From contig NC_092570.1 of assembly GCF_037975245.1 (NCBI RefSeq), forward strand, positions 10,455,001-10,519,000: 64,000 nt of DNA, in the 5' to 3' direction. This document shows positions 41,653 through 53,709 of the stretch, piece after piece (the stretch's first letter is position 1; every line of letters begins with the position of its first letter). The position numbers were made by a program, and so were the translations under genes. The notes under the pieces were generated by a model. That model did not search any database. It was not told the DNA's origin and worked only from the letters and a program-made list of their open reading frames with translations. Origin of the DNA: Apostichopus japonicus. Its lineage: Eukaryota; Echinodermata; Holothuroidea; Aspidochirotida; Stichopodidae.

Positions 41653-43255
41653 TTGGAAAGTTTGGTATAAATACAGGTTGCAATTCGAAACAAATGTTGA
41701 AACTTCCAATATAAAGCATTCGAAGCTTTGAGCAACGAAGACAACTTGTGGAATAATTTAGTAGTCGAATCATAGGTTTTCACCTCAACTCACCTATTCC
41801 CTCCCCCCCCCCCCCCACCCCACCGCCTTGTACATACCGCACACTTTTAGGCAGCTTCCTATCCTTTTGAACGAATTTCTTGGAAACATACGTGGAAGAA
41901 GTTACATATTTGAGTCGATTTGTGTTTGCTTTCAAGTTCATTTTCACTGATGGAGGGTTTGTATATGTAGGTTTACCCCTCAGGCTCCAATCCTGATAAA
42001 GGATCGACGCCCTCGTATCCGCCTTTTGTTATTTGGGCGGCCGGCAATTTCCATAGACTTGAGTGTGGTACAGCTATTTTCACCCAACATTACCCTGTAT
42101 ATACGCCCCGAGTTACATTATAGCATAATATACATGGACAGTCGTTTTGCATTTCCGTCTAGACTAACAATTTACTGCGATATTGAAATAAACACGTACG
42201 TGTTCATTCAGTTGAATTACGTATAGTTTACGTGTGTAGTGCATCGCTAAAAATAGTCACGACCTTGAACGGACTGACAAAAGTATTATTCTCTTGTGTT
42301 CAAAGTTATTCATACCGTTTCGTAATGAATGATTATGGTTTATTATTTAATATAATATATCTTTTTTGTTTCGTATTGTTGTGATCTTTCCAAACGTGCG
42401 GTCTTGAACCAATGCACAGTGTAGATGAAATACCATATAATGAAGTCTTTGTGTGTTTACTCCGTACGTATCAAGCATAGTACACGAGACTGTTAGAATA
42501 TCGTATAGAGCTTTGAATAGGTAAAAATAATAACTGCGAGTCAGTTTGTCTATTTTACCGATATTGTTAGCACGGGGCGCAATAGTGACTGATCAACCCA
42601 ACGAGAGAAGAAATAGGCTTGCCCAGACGTTCATCACTTAATCTTACAGTTAGGAAGATCCGATGTAGTGAACAATATCAGTGAACTAGAGGGAGCCTAG
42701 CCATCAACTTTCAAGTGAGTGATTGAACCATTCAAATTAATTATATAACATGTATACACGGTATTATGTTTCTATAATGGCAGGACAATGTTAGCTTTCT
42801 ATTCGAAGTCTGACCCACTCTTCCGAGTCCATGGAGAAAGGAAGTTCAACTATTCCCAAACTTTGATCGACTAAATTTAATTTAAACTTTCACCTGTTTT
42901 TATGATGGTTGTACAATTCTGGATTGCTATTCGAAGTCGGATTGGTTTTTCGAAGGTATAACTTCAGAATGTAAACCTTTTTACTTCCATTTATAAACAC
43001 CTAACTACTATAAGCAGCAACTTGTTGGAGGTTCCTTATTTTCGTTTCATAGTTCTGGTCAAGAGTCACTTCTGAGATTTAAGTTACTCTATAGGACGTA
43101 GTGTAGAGAAGATCGCAGAAGAATGGAAATTTGCAGAGTCAGGCTTAATCCAGATTAGAGTAGTACATTACAAAACGTAGATGTATTAAGTAGACGTTAC
43201 AAAACGTAGAAAGTATTCAAATGGCGTGAGTCCTTCAGAATGCCATATGTATCAC
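41653..43255. other. No gene seen
   Basis: AT-rich apart from a C tract at about 41803-41821. No coding evidence. Confidence 0.45.
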
Positions 43256-43440
43256 AAATGTCCAAAACAATATAAGCATGTCCACAATACTATAAGCATG
43301 TCCACATTACTATAAGCATGTCCACAATAATATAAGCATGTCCACAATACTTTAAGCATGTCCACAATACTATAAGCATGTCCACAATAATATAAGCATG
43401 TCCAAATGTGTATAAACATGTCAAAATTAATATAAGTATG
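43256..43440. repeat. 20-bp minisatellite
   Basis: About nine copies of TCCACAATACTATAAGCATG with variants ATTA and ATAATA. Two overlapping minus frames (VDMLIVLWTCLYYCGHAY-like) are products of the repeat. Confidence 0.93.
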
Positions 43441-44433
43441 CAGTATATAAGTATGCACCCACCCACCCCACCCCACACCTTCATTGAATAATATAATAAG
43501 TACTACAAACGCTTTTGGATGTATATAAAGTTATTTAAACACTATTATATCAAGTAAAATTGGCTCATTGTTGCATAAACTTTACAGAAAAATTAAGCCA
43601 TGTGTATAACATAGAAATGCCAGAAAATTGATGTAAACTTGGTGAACTTTTCCATGTTTGTAAACAGTCCTGATATGCAGAGTAGTTGTTTGAGAACGAT
43701 CTTGTTTTGGTTAAGCCCAGCTAAATCTTGGGAGATAACACTCCTGCTCCGGTTCCTTCCTATCGTATAAGTCCTGTAAGTTTGTATTGAATAACACAGA
43801 AAGGTGCAATATTAATTCCGCTATCCGAGCTCGCAAAATTTTCTAATTAGATATAGATTTGTGTTTCGTTAACAATATTTATACTTCGCACACAAATGAC
43901 ACTAATATTTCTAAAAACAAAAACTTGCATTTTGAACAAATTTTAAGTACAGAAAAGATTGATGGCTTAGCAAATATTCCAAATGAATCAAGTTTCAAAG
44001 ATGAATCAACAAGAACAGAATAATAGGAAAGCAAAGTTTTGAAGAGTATTTGTCATCATAGACCACACGCTGTGATCCGTTCCCTGGAAAGCAGGCTTCA
44101 ACCAATCCAAAATTGTTACTTTCATTTAACCATATCCGGAGTCCAGTGATACTGATTTTTCGACTAACATTGTGGAATACTTATCTCTTTAAACTGTAAA
44201 AGTAAATGTCATGATGTATGATACTATAACATCCCATTAATATTGCATACAATACTGGAGTTTTGGAAAATAAATGAAAAAAACAAATGGAAAAAAATTC
44301 TCATGGTTTTCGATTTTCGTAGTCACATGTGTAGTTTATTTTGTTGTTTTCGATTAATACAGGTCTTTTAGTTCATGCCCAAGGCTAATATATATTATCA
44401 ACATCTCGTGAGGCGAAATCAGTTACAGAAAAA
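43441..44433. other. 5' flank of sulfotransferase copy 1
   Basis: No coding frame. AATACAGGTCTTTTAGT near 44356 is also found upstream of copy 2 (near 53645). It could mark the start of a shared 5' UTR exon (acceptor TACAG) or simply the left limit of the duplicated segment. Confidence 0.4.
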
Positions 44434-46057
44434 ATGTCGACTTTAAAAGAACGATGCAAGCCATGGTTGCGATTGAAGTGGTTGGTTTGTCTGGTTATTC
44501 CGTACGTCTTTGTTCTTGCACTGCTTCCACTAAAAGACAGGTAAATCATTGTTTTACTCATCATATTACTCTTGCACAATATCCGTCTTCCAGGGATGAC
44601 ATGGAGGATCCGTCTTCTTAGTGCTCGGTCAAACCTTACATTGGTGTTTCAAGTAATGAACGGAAGAACCCTTACAAGCCAGTACGCCTATGTTACATAT
44701 TCTCCAGACATTACTTACAGGGCGTCATTATCAATAACTGTTAGCATGCCACATTCATTATATAAATGATGATACGATCCAGTACGGATAGCATTGTCTC
44801 TTCTTCAGTATAATAGCGATCCCAATGCACCGTTCAGTTTTATTACATTAATTTGATAATCATAACTGGGGAGTTTGTGGAAGCTTTTCGTCACCGAGTT
44901 ATTCTTTTAGTTTATAGATGTAGACCTATTCTTTAGCCAGAAGGGAATAATCATATTTCTATGGCACAAATTACTGGGAAGATCACTTGTCTATTTTTGT
45001 TTTACTCTACAGACAAATGGCCCACTACGAAATGAAACATGAAATCAATATTTCTAAATCACTCACAAGAAGTGTTTTCCAAACATTACACCGTACACGG
45101 AAAGTATGGTCTGAAAACTCATCTTATGAAAATATTATTCCATTTCCATACTTTAATAATCATTTACCAAATGCCTACTTATATCCCACCAATGACACTA
45201 CATATAAAGACTCCGTCGTTGGATACGTGCATAGCCCAAAGAGTGGCGGTACAACCATCAAAGAGTGCATGCTATCAATGTTGGTAGAGCAAGAAACCAT
45301 TCCTGTATTAATGTTTTTCAAGTCAGCAGCAGGAATTCGTCAGAATCTTCTTAATCAAGTTTCAACTCTAGAGAAGTACTACATGGGTGACTCGACCCTC
45401 GGCATTTGTGATTACGCGACTCAACAACCATGTACCTACTTTACTATGTTGCGGGAACCATATGATCGGGTTATTTCACACTATTATTTCTGCAAAGATG
45501 GTGGAGAAAGTTATCCACCATGTAATACCACATTAGAAGAATTTGTACTTAATTCTTGCAGTCTATTTTTCCGACAAACCACCGTCCGTTTCAACTGTCT
45601 CTATGATCAAAGTAATGAGGCGTGCTCGACGAACTCAACATGCTCGTTACCATGGCATTGTAACGCTACTGAGGTCCACGTTGATAATCTAGAGATAACT
45701 GAAAACCAAAGACAAGCGATTCTAGATTACGTAATCGGTCATCTCGATAAGATGTTTGGTGTTATTGGCATATTGGAGGAGTTTGAAACTTCAATGAAAC
45801 TGTTTCAAGACACTTTTGGTCTTCCGTTTAACGACCAATGCAGTGAAACTCATCATAACGCCGGCCTCTATACATATAGAGAAAGGGAGAATAGAACAAG
45901 AAACAAAGAAATAGAGAAATCTAAACAGAGACTTAAAGGAAACAGAGATGTCCGTCGTTGTCTCCGGGAAGACGAGAAAATTTATGAAAAGGCAACAGAG
46001 ATTTTCAAACTTCAAAAAGAAAAGTATGAAATGAAACTTAAGAAAGAAAGCATATAG
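44434..46057 (+). CDS. Type II membrane sulfotransferase, copy 1 (two exons)
   Basis: I model CDS join(44434..44540, 45013..46057), 383 residues. Exon 1 starts at ATG 44434 and encodes a basic N-terminus (MSTLKERCKPWLRLK) followed by a signal anchor (residues 16-32, WLVCLVIPYVFVLALLP); GTAAAT donor at 44541. Exon 2 follows TTTTACTCTACAG and continues in frame (AG|A). Residues 107-118 (YVHSPKSGGTTI, Lys112) form the 5'-phosphosulfate loop of PAPS-dependent sulfotransferases. Residues 182-195 (LREPYDRVISHYYF, Arg183, Ser191) form the 3'-phosphate site. Several NxS/T sequons and cysteines suit a Golgi luminal catalytic domain; the C-terminus is basic and charged. The fold places it with the Sulfotransfer_2-type carbohydrate sulfotransferases (known family), but the acceptor substrate cannot be read. 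Its near-twin lies about 9 kb downstream. Confidence 0.9.
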
Positions 46058-48414
46058 ATGGTTTTATTGTTTCGCCACATCCTACCTTAGGTGTATATAA
46101 GCAGCTTTTTTGTGTTACGGGGAAATGCCAAAGTTGTGTCCTCATTTGAAGAGGCAGAGAATTTAAGATTAAGTAACGCTTGTATTGATACGACTTTTCA
46201 TAACACCATATAGGTTCCACCCTCTGTTACGAATTCGAATTTTAGAAAATGTTTTCATTTTGGTGCATATCATTTCCATTGTATAACTACATTTGTTTAG
46301 TACATATTGTTGCCAATGTATTCGCTTTTGCGTGCGAGTAATTGTAAAATGTAAGTTTGAGGCAGAATTACGTGTCCCAATGACCGTAGTGGTTTCGATG
46401 ATAACGATATCAAACATTTACCCACATTATTACGTGTGGTTACGGACATAAAGGTTTCTCATATTTCTATATCAAACTCACTCTATTTTTTTTTTAATGA
46501 AAGACGACAGCCGAGTTCCATGTGACCCACTGAACTTTGACTTAAAATGTCACTTACTGAATGAAGTTAACACTGAATGAAGTTAACTTGTCCAGGGAAA
46601 TCTCGTTTTATGCTTATGCTTTTATTATTAATGAGGAAAACCTTCCGAGATGAAGTGTCATAAAATAAGTAGTCTGTTCAGTCTCATACATATCATAGTT
46701 ATGTATTTTTCTTTGGCTACATTTTGCCTTTCCCGCTTCATCCCTGACACTAACACACCCAGTGCATATATGCTTCTAGCTATGGAAACACGACACGGAC
46801 TTAGAGTGATATAAAATGTTTTGGGCAACGTTCAGAGTCCCAGGGTCCACACGCAGCATGCTGTCCCCGGTCGAAGTCCACTTCTGTGTATTTTCATGTT
46901 GCACCCCGTATGTGCGTATACTCAGATATTGGTATCTTATTTGCTTGACCTCAAGGCCATGGGCTCCCGGTCCGGTCTACTTTTCCTACAGTACGAATCA
47001 CCCTCTTAGAGTTGATTCGTCCAATAGGTAGCACACCACAATTAATTGCTCCCATTGACTTACACTCTAAACTCGTCCCTTTCCAAGTCCGCATAGGCGA
47101 GCATATAGATAAAAGTTTTCAACTGACATTACTTACCCACCATATGATAGCTAATGACTTGGGCTATCATAATATATTCAACTTTGCCACCATGACTGTT
47201 TAGATTTTGAGCTAGAAGAGCTGAAAGTTTATCATAGTGCTCCCCATAATGCTCCCCGACCCATCTGTCAACTGTCGCTGAAAACCCTTCTTGTTTCATC
47301 CAAGATTTTCAAAAATACCTTAAATCACCTCCAGTCCTCCAGATTTTTGGACCATCAGTAGTTTATTTCATTCTCTTTAACATCCTAGCATCAAAAAGAA
47401 CGGTGGTGACTCAAAAAATGCCAAACAAATCAATACAGCGGGTCATGTTTAGGGTTATTTTCCGACAATGGTTAACCTCTCAGGCGGACATGCACTATAC
47501 ACTAATTGTGGTGTGATACCTATATCCGTAACATGCATGGCTGTAAGGCTGACTATATACAAATTGCAAAGGAGGGTCAATGAAACTGCAACAGTTTCCG
47601 TGTGCTTGTTAATCTTCCCTTTTGTCCAGAACTATACTGATAATTCTACAGTAAGAAGTCTGTTAGCTAGAATTTTATTTGTTAACAAACAAGTAAAATA
47701 TCCATATCTCATTCTTTCATCTAATCAACAATTACTTATATCACGTTACAAAAAATACGTGAATATTTTACATTTGTGTCACAATAAAGGCAATCGACAT
47801 CATGACCACACTTGAAAATCCTACCTAAAGTTACTTGAAATACTATATAAATTTAAATGGACGAGCTGGTCAAAATAACTTGGACACTACATTACAATGA
47901 GCTTTTCAGAAAAGAGATAACACGTAATTCCCATCTTAAATTTAAAATTTATCATGAGTATACCAAGATAATAAAATAAATTTCATAAAGAACAAAAAGT
48001 ATGTAATAGAACATTATTTGGATCGACAAATGCTGTAGGGATACTTGTTAATATCATACAATAATATGAAATATATTTCACCTTTTGCTCTGTGAAGCTC
48101 CTTTAAGTCCCATAAATTTACCTTTGAGATTTCTTGGAGATATTAATGCATCCCTGGGTGGCCCTTACACCCACCACCACCCCAACCCCCAGTTGCTCAC
48201 ACGCCAATATGAAGAACAAGTTAATCAATGGTTAAATATGATCTAACCTCAACCCTTCCAGAGCAATTAGAGATTCAGATCAGATGTTATTTTCTTGACG
48301 ATACTCATATAGAGGAAGCTTACTTGGAAAAATTTTAGTTTCAATTCTGGTTGGCTCTTCAGAGCAATTTGTTAGTTAATAGTAATATTTTTGGGGTGGC
48401 CTTAATTCCACCAC
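46058..48414. other. 3' flank of copy 1, no gene seen
   Basis: Homology with copy 2 stops abruptly at the end of the coding region (46042). No clear AATAAA close to the stop. A 115-codon plus frame at 47468-47815 has no recognisable domain. Confidence 0.45.
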
Positions 48415-50975
48415 ACCAAACTATCCCATAAAAGTATAGTCTCCCTTAAACGTACAAGAGTAGTCTTTGCAGCCACCGGAAGCTTTGGTCATATCCGTAA
48501 TATCGCTTTAGTCATGAGGTTTATTTTGACCATGCCGACATTCTCATTTTTAATGTGGTTAAACTTCACTTTTTCGCATCGATAATTTTACACTAACTAA
48601 AGATAAGAAGGAGATGATATGAGAACGAAAAGTAAAAGCTGAAAGTGAAAGGTTTTAATCGTTTTAGGTTTCGATGATAATCGTAACCTTTGTTGTCATG
48701 CAGGCAGATGGGTTGGTGTGTGTGTGACGCCTTGCTTGCAAACACGATATGTCAAAAGGGAAGCTTGGACCAATCTCATATTTCGTGTATTGGAGTATCA
48801 CAACAAGTAGAAGAAGCAATTTGTTTTAAGTGAGGTGAAAGGTCAATTGGGGGTCACCAGGGGTCAAATTTTGAAAACCCTTGTAAACACGGTATTCAAT
48901 AACGGGAGGTTAGAGCAATCTCACATTTGGTTGTGTAGGAGTACCACATTGCGTAGATATATTTGTCGAGGCCTTTAAACCATTAAACAATGACTTCTCA
49001 TGGTAGAAATCATTGATACCTTTCATACATGTTATATGGATTTTCCATATTGAGTACAAGAATCCTGTTGCGTGTGAGGTGAAATCTCATTTGAGGTATC
49101 GAGAGGTCAAACTCTGAAAACCCTTTTACATGATATCTTACGATGGGAATCGTGGATACTTCTCATACTTGGTGTGTGGATGCTGCACATTTATTACAAG
49201 ACCCCTATTGTTTTTGATGGAGGTGTGTATTGCTACGTACAGTAGACTGACATGTGTTTATCATGCCATAGTGTAATTGTACATCAAAATAGTGGTTCGG
49301 TCCCATTATATTGTAACAGCTATTTCTGGTTAACAAGCAGAAGTCTAGTGCAATGAAGTCATCGACATCTCAATGCATTTTGCTCTCTGGTTCTTGCAGA
49401 GATCGCTGTGTTAATTTCTAGGCTTCGTAGTCTAACATTAAGTCAACCCACACTGTAAGAACTGTACCCTCTACCCGACTACCGGGGGTCTCATCTCGGA
49501 ACACACAATAACACTGATCATCATGCTTCCATAAACACGCGACATATTTCAGAAGTAGCAAATTATATGTTATTTATGCAAGATTACGACTATACATAAA
49601 CATCCTTAAATGCCTCTTGATATGCTATAAAAAAGTGACGAAGTTATATTATTTCACAAATACTGTTAACTTTGAATAACACAGACTACATTTCTATTAT
49701 ATACATGTAATAACTAGGACTTCAGTATAGCTTATACATAGATGTTTTATTTACTAGGACAGTACTGGGCAGAGCATCATAAAAATCATATAAATTCCAA
49801 ATACTCTGATATTTGCTACACATGTTGAGCAACGATGAGCTGCTTAACTCACATGTTAGGGAACGGAATTAACTTTAAGCAAGTAGCCTATACCTTTCTT
49901 CTCTGCCGTAACACTGCGTTATGCACGGCACTTCCTGACCTGTCACTTCTGGGGCAAACATAGACTTTCACTCGTGACAATGTTCTCCAGCTTCCCGCCA
50001 AGTAACTTTAGCCTTACAATAGGGGGTGTATACCACTTGCCTCTTATTCCCATCCTCGTTTACGCCACGTAGCGTTCATTACTTACTGGGGTGAACCAGT
50101 TTCTGCATATTCACCTCTGACCCTTCCATAACGGTTCAGTCAGTCCCCTACCTAAATCAGTCGGGCGGAGGTTGGGGGGGGGGGAAGTGTTACCTCTCCC
50201 CACTCATGCACGCTACTTATTATTTCCTATATTGCTTTCTGAAAAGGCTAAGATTAACTTGTGTACTGCAACATTTGTAGCAAATATCGGAGGATTTAAA
50301 TTTTACTTTTTACATGATTTTGGTGATGCTCTGCCCAGTGCTGTCCTAGTAAATAAACGTCTATGTATAAGCTATACCGAAGTTATATAGTTATTACATT
50401 TAATTGAAATGTAGTCCAAGATAAAACAATACAATATTTCAAGGTAAATGGGTAAGCAAAGTACTGCTGCCATGGTCTGGTTGTTAGTTAAGGACGTAGT
50501 CAGAGTAGTCAGTTACCTGCATATACATTCTGCATAAATTATGCACTAATCCATAAATTACACATAATTTGCAACTTGTGAAATGTGTCGCGTGTTTATG
50601 TAAGTGCTCATGGCTATGAGTGTTACGAGATGAGACCCCGGTAGCGTGGGTTGACTCATTGTTATACTATAGGAAGCCTAGAAATCACAGCGATCACTTC
50701 AAGGAAAAAGGATTAAAACCTTTCACTTTAAGCTTTATACTTTACGTTTTTATATGATCTTCTTCTTATCTTTAGTTAATGTAAAATTAAAGATGCAAAA
50801 AAGTAAAGTTTAACCACATTAAAAATTAGAATGTCGGCATGGTCAAAATAAACCTCGTGACTAAAGAGCGATATGTCGGATCTATCCAAAGTCTCCGGTG
50901 GCTGCAAAGACTAATCTTGTACGTTTAAGGGAGACAATACTTTGATGGGATCATAGAGTGGTTTGGTCTGCCTAA
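48415..50975. mobile_element. Long imperfect inverted repeat (foldback-like)
   Basis: Left-arm blocks recur as reverse complements on the right. 48450-48660 (GTCTCCCTTAAACGTACAAG, GACCATGCCGACATTCTCAT) matches 50710-50945. 49395-49570 (GATCGCTGTG, GTCAACCCAC, GGGGTCTCATCTCG, ATAAACACGCGAC) matches 50560-50690. 49690-49830 (AGCTTATACATAGA, TTTACTAGGACAG, CTGGGCAGAGCATCA) matches 50265-50400. The loop is about 49835-50260. The left arm carries an extra ~730 bp (the dispersed repeat listed next) absent from the right arm. There is no coding capacity. It sits between the two sulfotransferase paralogues. Confidence 0.8.
48662..49395 (+). repeat. Dispersed repeat with ~140-bp tandem units, copy A
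   Basis: Starts GGTTTCGATGATAATCGTAA, then CCTTTG..TCATG and a short GT run. Several divergent ~140-bp units follow, of the type CACGATAT.TCAA..GGGAAG, CTTGGACCAATCTCATATTT, GGAGTACCACATT..AGAAGA, AGGTGAAAGGTCA and GGGTCACCAGGGGTCA. The first unit holds a near-perfect DR1 (AGGTGA-A-AGGTCA, 48833-48845) and a DR4 (GGGTCA-CCAG-GGGTCA, 48851-48866) of the nuclear-receptor half-site. Later units are more decayed. Confidence 0.75.
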
Positions 50976-51319
50976 TTAACCGGGATGACGGAATCAAATT
51001 TGACAACCAAACATAACAAAACAAACATATACGAACTTACACGATACTGACAGCTACTGCCTAAACTGATCAACTTATACTATATATATCCTGAAGAGTG
51101 CTATCTTCTGGATACATCACACCATGTACCGTCAACTGCTAACATCTGTATGCCAACTAACAATGGGCAGCTATATACGTGAACAAAGACAGGCATTTCT
51201 ATAGGGATGCCTGCAGTTAAATACCTAAGATAACGATCAGATTGCCTGGCGAGTGTAAGGAACCTGGTCAATACGCTACAGCACTAAAATAATGATATAC
51301 TCGAATTGGGTCATGATAT
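50976..51319. other. No feature seen
   Basis: AT-rich spacer between the inverted repeat and the GAGTAC-rich element. Confidence 0.4.
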
Positions 51320-52064
51320 GATCACCAACATTGTACGTAGTCGAGTATCAAGTACCTCCTAGTACATGAAGTTCCGAGTACCGAGTACCATAGTTCGAGT
51401 ACTGCTGTTAATGATTCAAGTACCAGCTTTGCAAGTCGAGTACAGCAGTTTAGAATCCGAGTACAAGTACTTTTTTTCATTTTGTAATTTTCGAGTACAT
51501 TTGCTTTATTGAACATATGCTATAGAACAAATCTTATGCTAATTATAACTGTTTCCTGGTTGTTATTGTAAGCAATTGGCATAATAGTTTTATAGTAGGA
51601 CCTTGCTATTGCTCGCAAAATTCAGAATGACTCAAAGCTATACCAGACACCTTCCTACACGTATGTAGGTTGGCTAGACTAATATTAAGTTATATCAAAC
51701 ATGCTATCAACTGTTCCATAAGTTGGCAGTATTCATCGCGCATGCATTATTCATCTCGGTATAAATATAGGCCTACTTGTAATGCATGAAATTGCACGTG
51801 TGATTCACTGCTGGAGTAAATACTATGATGACAAAAGGGTGGAGAGCTATCCGGCTTCACGTCGTAATGTCAGTTCTACACAACTGTTTTATAATAAATC
51901 GTAAAGTATCACTATATTATTTTAAACCAATTTTCCATATTTCAACATCCAAGTACGAGTAGAAGTATACTGTGAAGGACGGGAACACCCGACTACTTTA
52001 CATCGAGACTGCTCGAGTACTACTCAAAATAATACTACCTACGAGTAGGCCTACGTCTACTGAG
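51320..52064. mobile_element. GAGTAC-rich element (subterminal motif clusters)
   Basis: The hexamer GAGTAC, its complement GTACTC and one-base variants (AAGTAC, GAGTAT) are packed at 51336-51500 and again at 51950-52055. About 450 bp of ordinary sequence between them is nearly free of the motif. Both outer edges contain ACGTAG (GTACGTAGTCGAGTATC on the left, GAGTAGGCCTACGTC on the right). Clusters of short motifs near both ends are typical of transposase-binding subterminal repeats in hAT elements. Exact termini and a target duplication were not identified. Confidence 0.45.
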
Positions 52065-52849
52065 CAGTGGCGTCGTGCCCATTGGGCCCGGGGGACAGGC
52101 CCCCCCCCCCCCAAAAAAAAAAATTGTGAAAGGTGTCATAAAATTTTGTCATAATTTAAAAAAAAAAGTGTTTTCTAAGCCTGTAACAAAGTTCGGAAAG
52201 TTAAGATAAATGTAGTGAATAGAGATTATGGGACTCCATGTGAACTTCTTCTTAAGTAATGCAATCAGTTCGCTAAAAGGTCCACCAACTGCAGGATAAA
52301 TTTTCCGCATGATCTGATAGGTAGTTTCGAAAAAAAATGAATAATAATAATCATTTCCAATACAGTCACAATTAACCTGGAAAATAATCACTTCATTATC
52401 GCAAGTTTTACCTTAGGTTTCGCTACTTTCGCTTTTTCTGCCCATGCTTTCAAACGGCATAGCTTTTTCTTCACCCAGTCACCACTTCTCACGGGCATGG
52501 GCGGCGATCATGGATCAGCCAACACAAAAATGTGTCGATTTCTTAAATTTTGGGCGCTTCTGGGCGACGAGGAATTGGTAAACTGAGGAATAAATGGCGA
52601 TCACTTCCTTCGAGAATATTTCCCAAAATAAAAAATTGCCGGAAATTTTTATCAATTTTAGGGGTGTTGCTTACTGCCATAAGGCACGGGAAGTGCTGTT
52701 TCCTGCAATCTGAGGGGTCTGTCAGACGAAAAATTTTCTTGTACGCTGCGCACCAACCTGTGGTGGCGCTCCGCTTAGATAGTCATCACCTGCTCGCGGG
52801 CCCCCCCCCCAAAAAAATGTTTTTATTTTTATTCGCACGACGCCCCCTG
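52065..52849. mobile_element. Non-autonomous hAT-like DNA transposon
   Basis: Starts CAGTGGCGTCGTGCCCAT and ends ATTCGCACGACGCCCCCTG, with inverted termini CAGTGGCGTCGTGC and CAGGGGGCGTCGTGC. Homopolymers lie just inside (C14 with A11, and C10 with A7). Five bases CTGAG occur on both sides, but the expected full 8-bp TSD is not intact. No transposase frame. The segment near 52742-52784 is shared with the truncated element at 41545-41652. Confidence 0.7.
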
Positions 52850-53709
52850 CTGAGGGAGCGATCTTCCTGCTCTGTGGTCTGCTATGAAAGTGTGGTTACC
52901 GTAGATCTCTGAGACTAAGTGTTGGTTTGAAAAGGTTACTACACTCAATACATTCAAGAGAATTTTCATCAGAAATAATCCGTTTATTGCGGTATTAATA
53001 TAAGAAACAAACAGAACAGCTATAGTGATTCAGAGTATTTTATAACAAGAGTATCTGCAATTAATGCAATCAACTTTTCAAAAATTCCCCTTTCTATTCT
53101 CTATGGTTAACTGAAAGATAACAATGGAAACCCTGTTCTATAGTTTCTTTGCTCAAGGTCAAGTTATTCGCTAGATTTCCTTTATTGTGAACATTGTGAA
53201 CTACGTGCGTATCCACCGCACAAAGCCCTGTTTTATTCTTTCGGTACATAATTGTAACTTACATACAAGCCTGCATACGTATGTATGCATTTAGTTGTTG
53301 GCCTTCAGTCATGTAGGTAAGTGTGGTGCATACATGACTGTTAATCAAGTGGCTTATAATTGGAACTTTTTGTTATTGGTATGTACAAATATATCAGATA
53401 CATATGTTGGTCTGTTGTCCTGAAAATGGTTGTGAATATTACTGAAATTAGTGTTGGGTAACTCAACCGCAAGTGAAATATGATCGCATGAAATGTGGCC
53501 AGGAAAGTTAAGTGTCTGTCACCACGAATTTCTTTCCGTTCCAAGGAAGTTTCCGTTATCCAACCATTGGGGCTTGTCAGACGTACCACGGTAAAAAAAG
53601 TTAATATATTTATATTATTTTATAGTTCATTCTTCTCTTTCTAATACAGGTCTTTTAGTCCAAATCTGGATCAAATAAAAAAAAATTTCATTTTTGCAGT
53701 GGCAAAAAC
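52850..53709. other. 5' flank of sulfotransferase copy 2
   Basis: No gene. AATACAGGTCTTTTAGTCC near 53645 is shared with the flank of copy 1; the next ~50 bp before the ATG are not. Confidence 0.4.

Noticed and set aside
44987-45012. TTG at 44987 as the start of sulfotransferase copy 1
   Set aside because: The segment 44987-45012 is intron ending in a polypyrimidine tract and CTACAG. An ATG exon with a membrane anchor joins in frame at 45013.
45791-46015. Minus-strand frames opposite the sulfotransferase exons
   Set aside because: Shadows of the real gene; identical shadows occur in both copies because the coding sequence is duplicated.
47468-47815. 115-codon plus frame between the paralogues
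   Set aside because: No domain resemblance; likely random.
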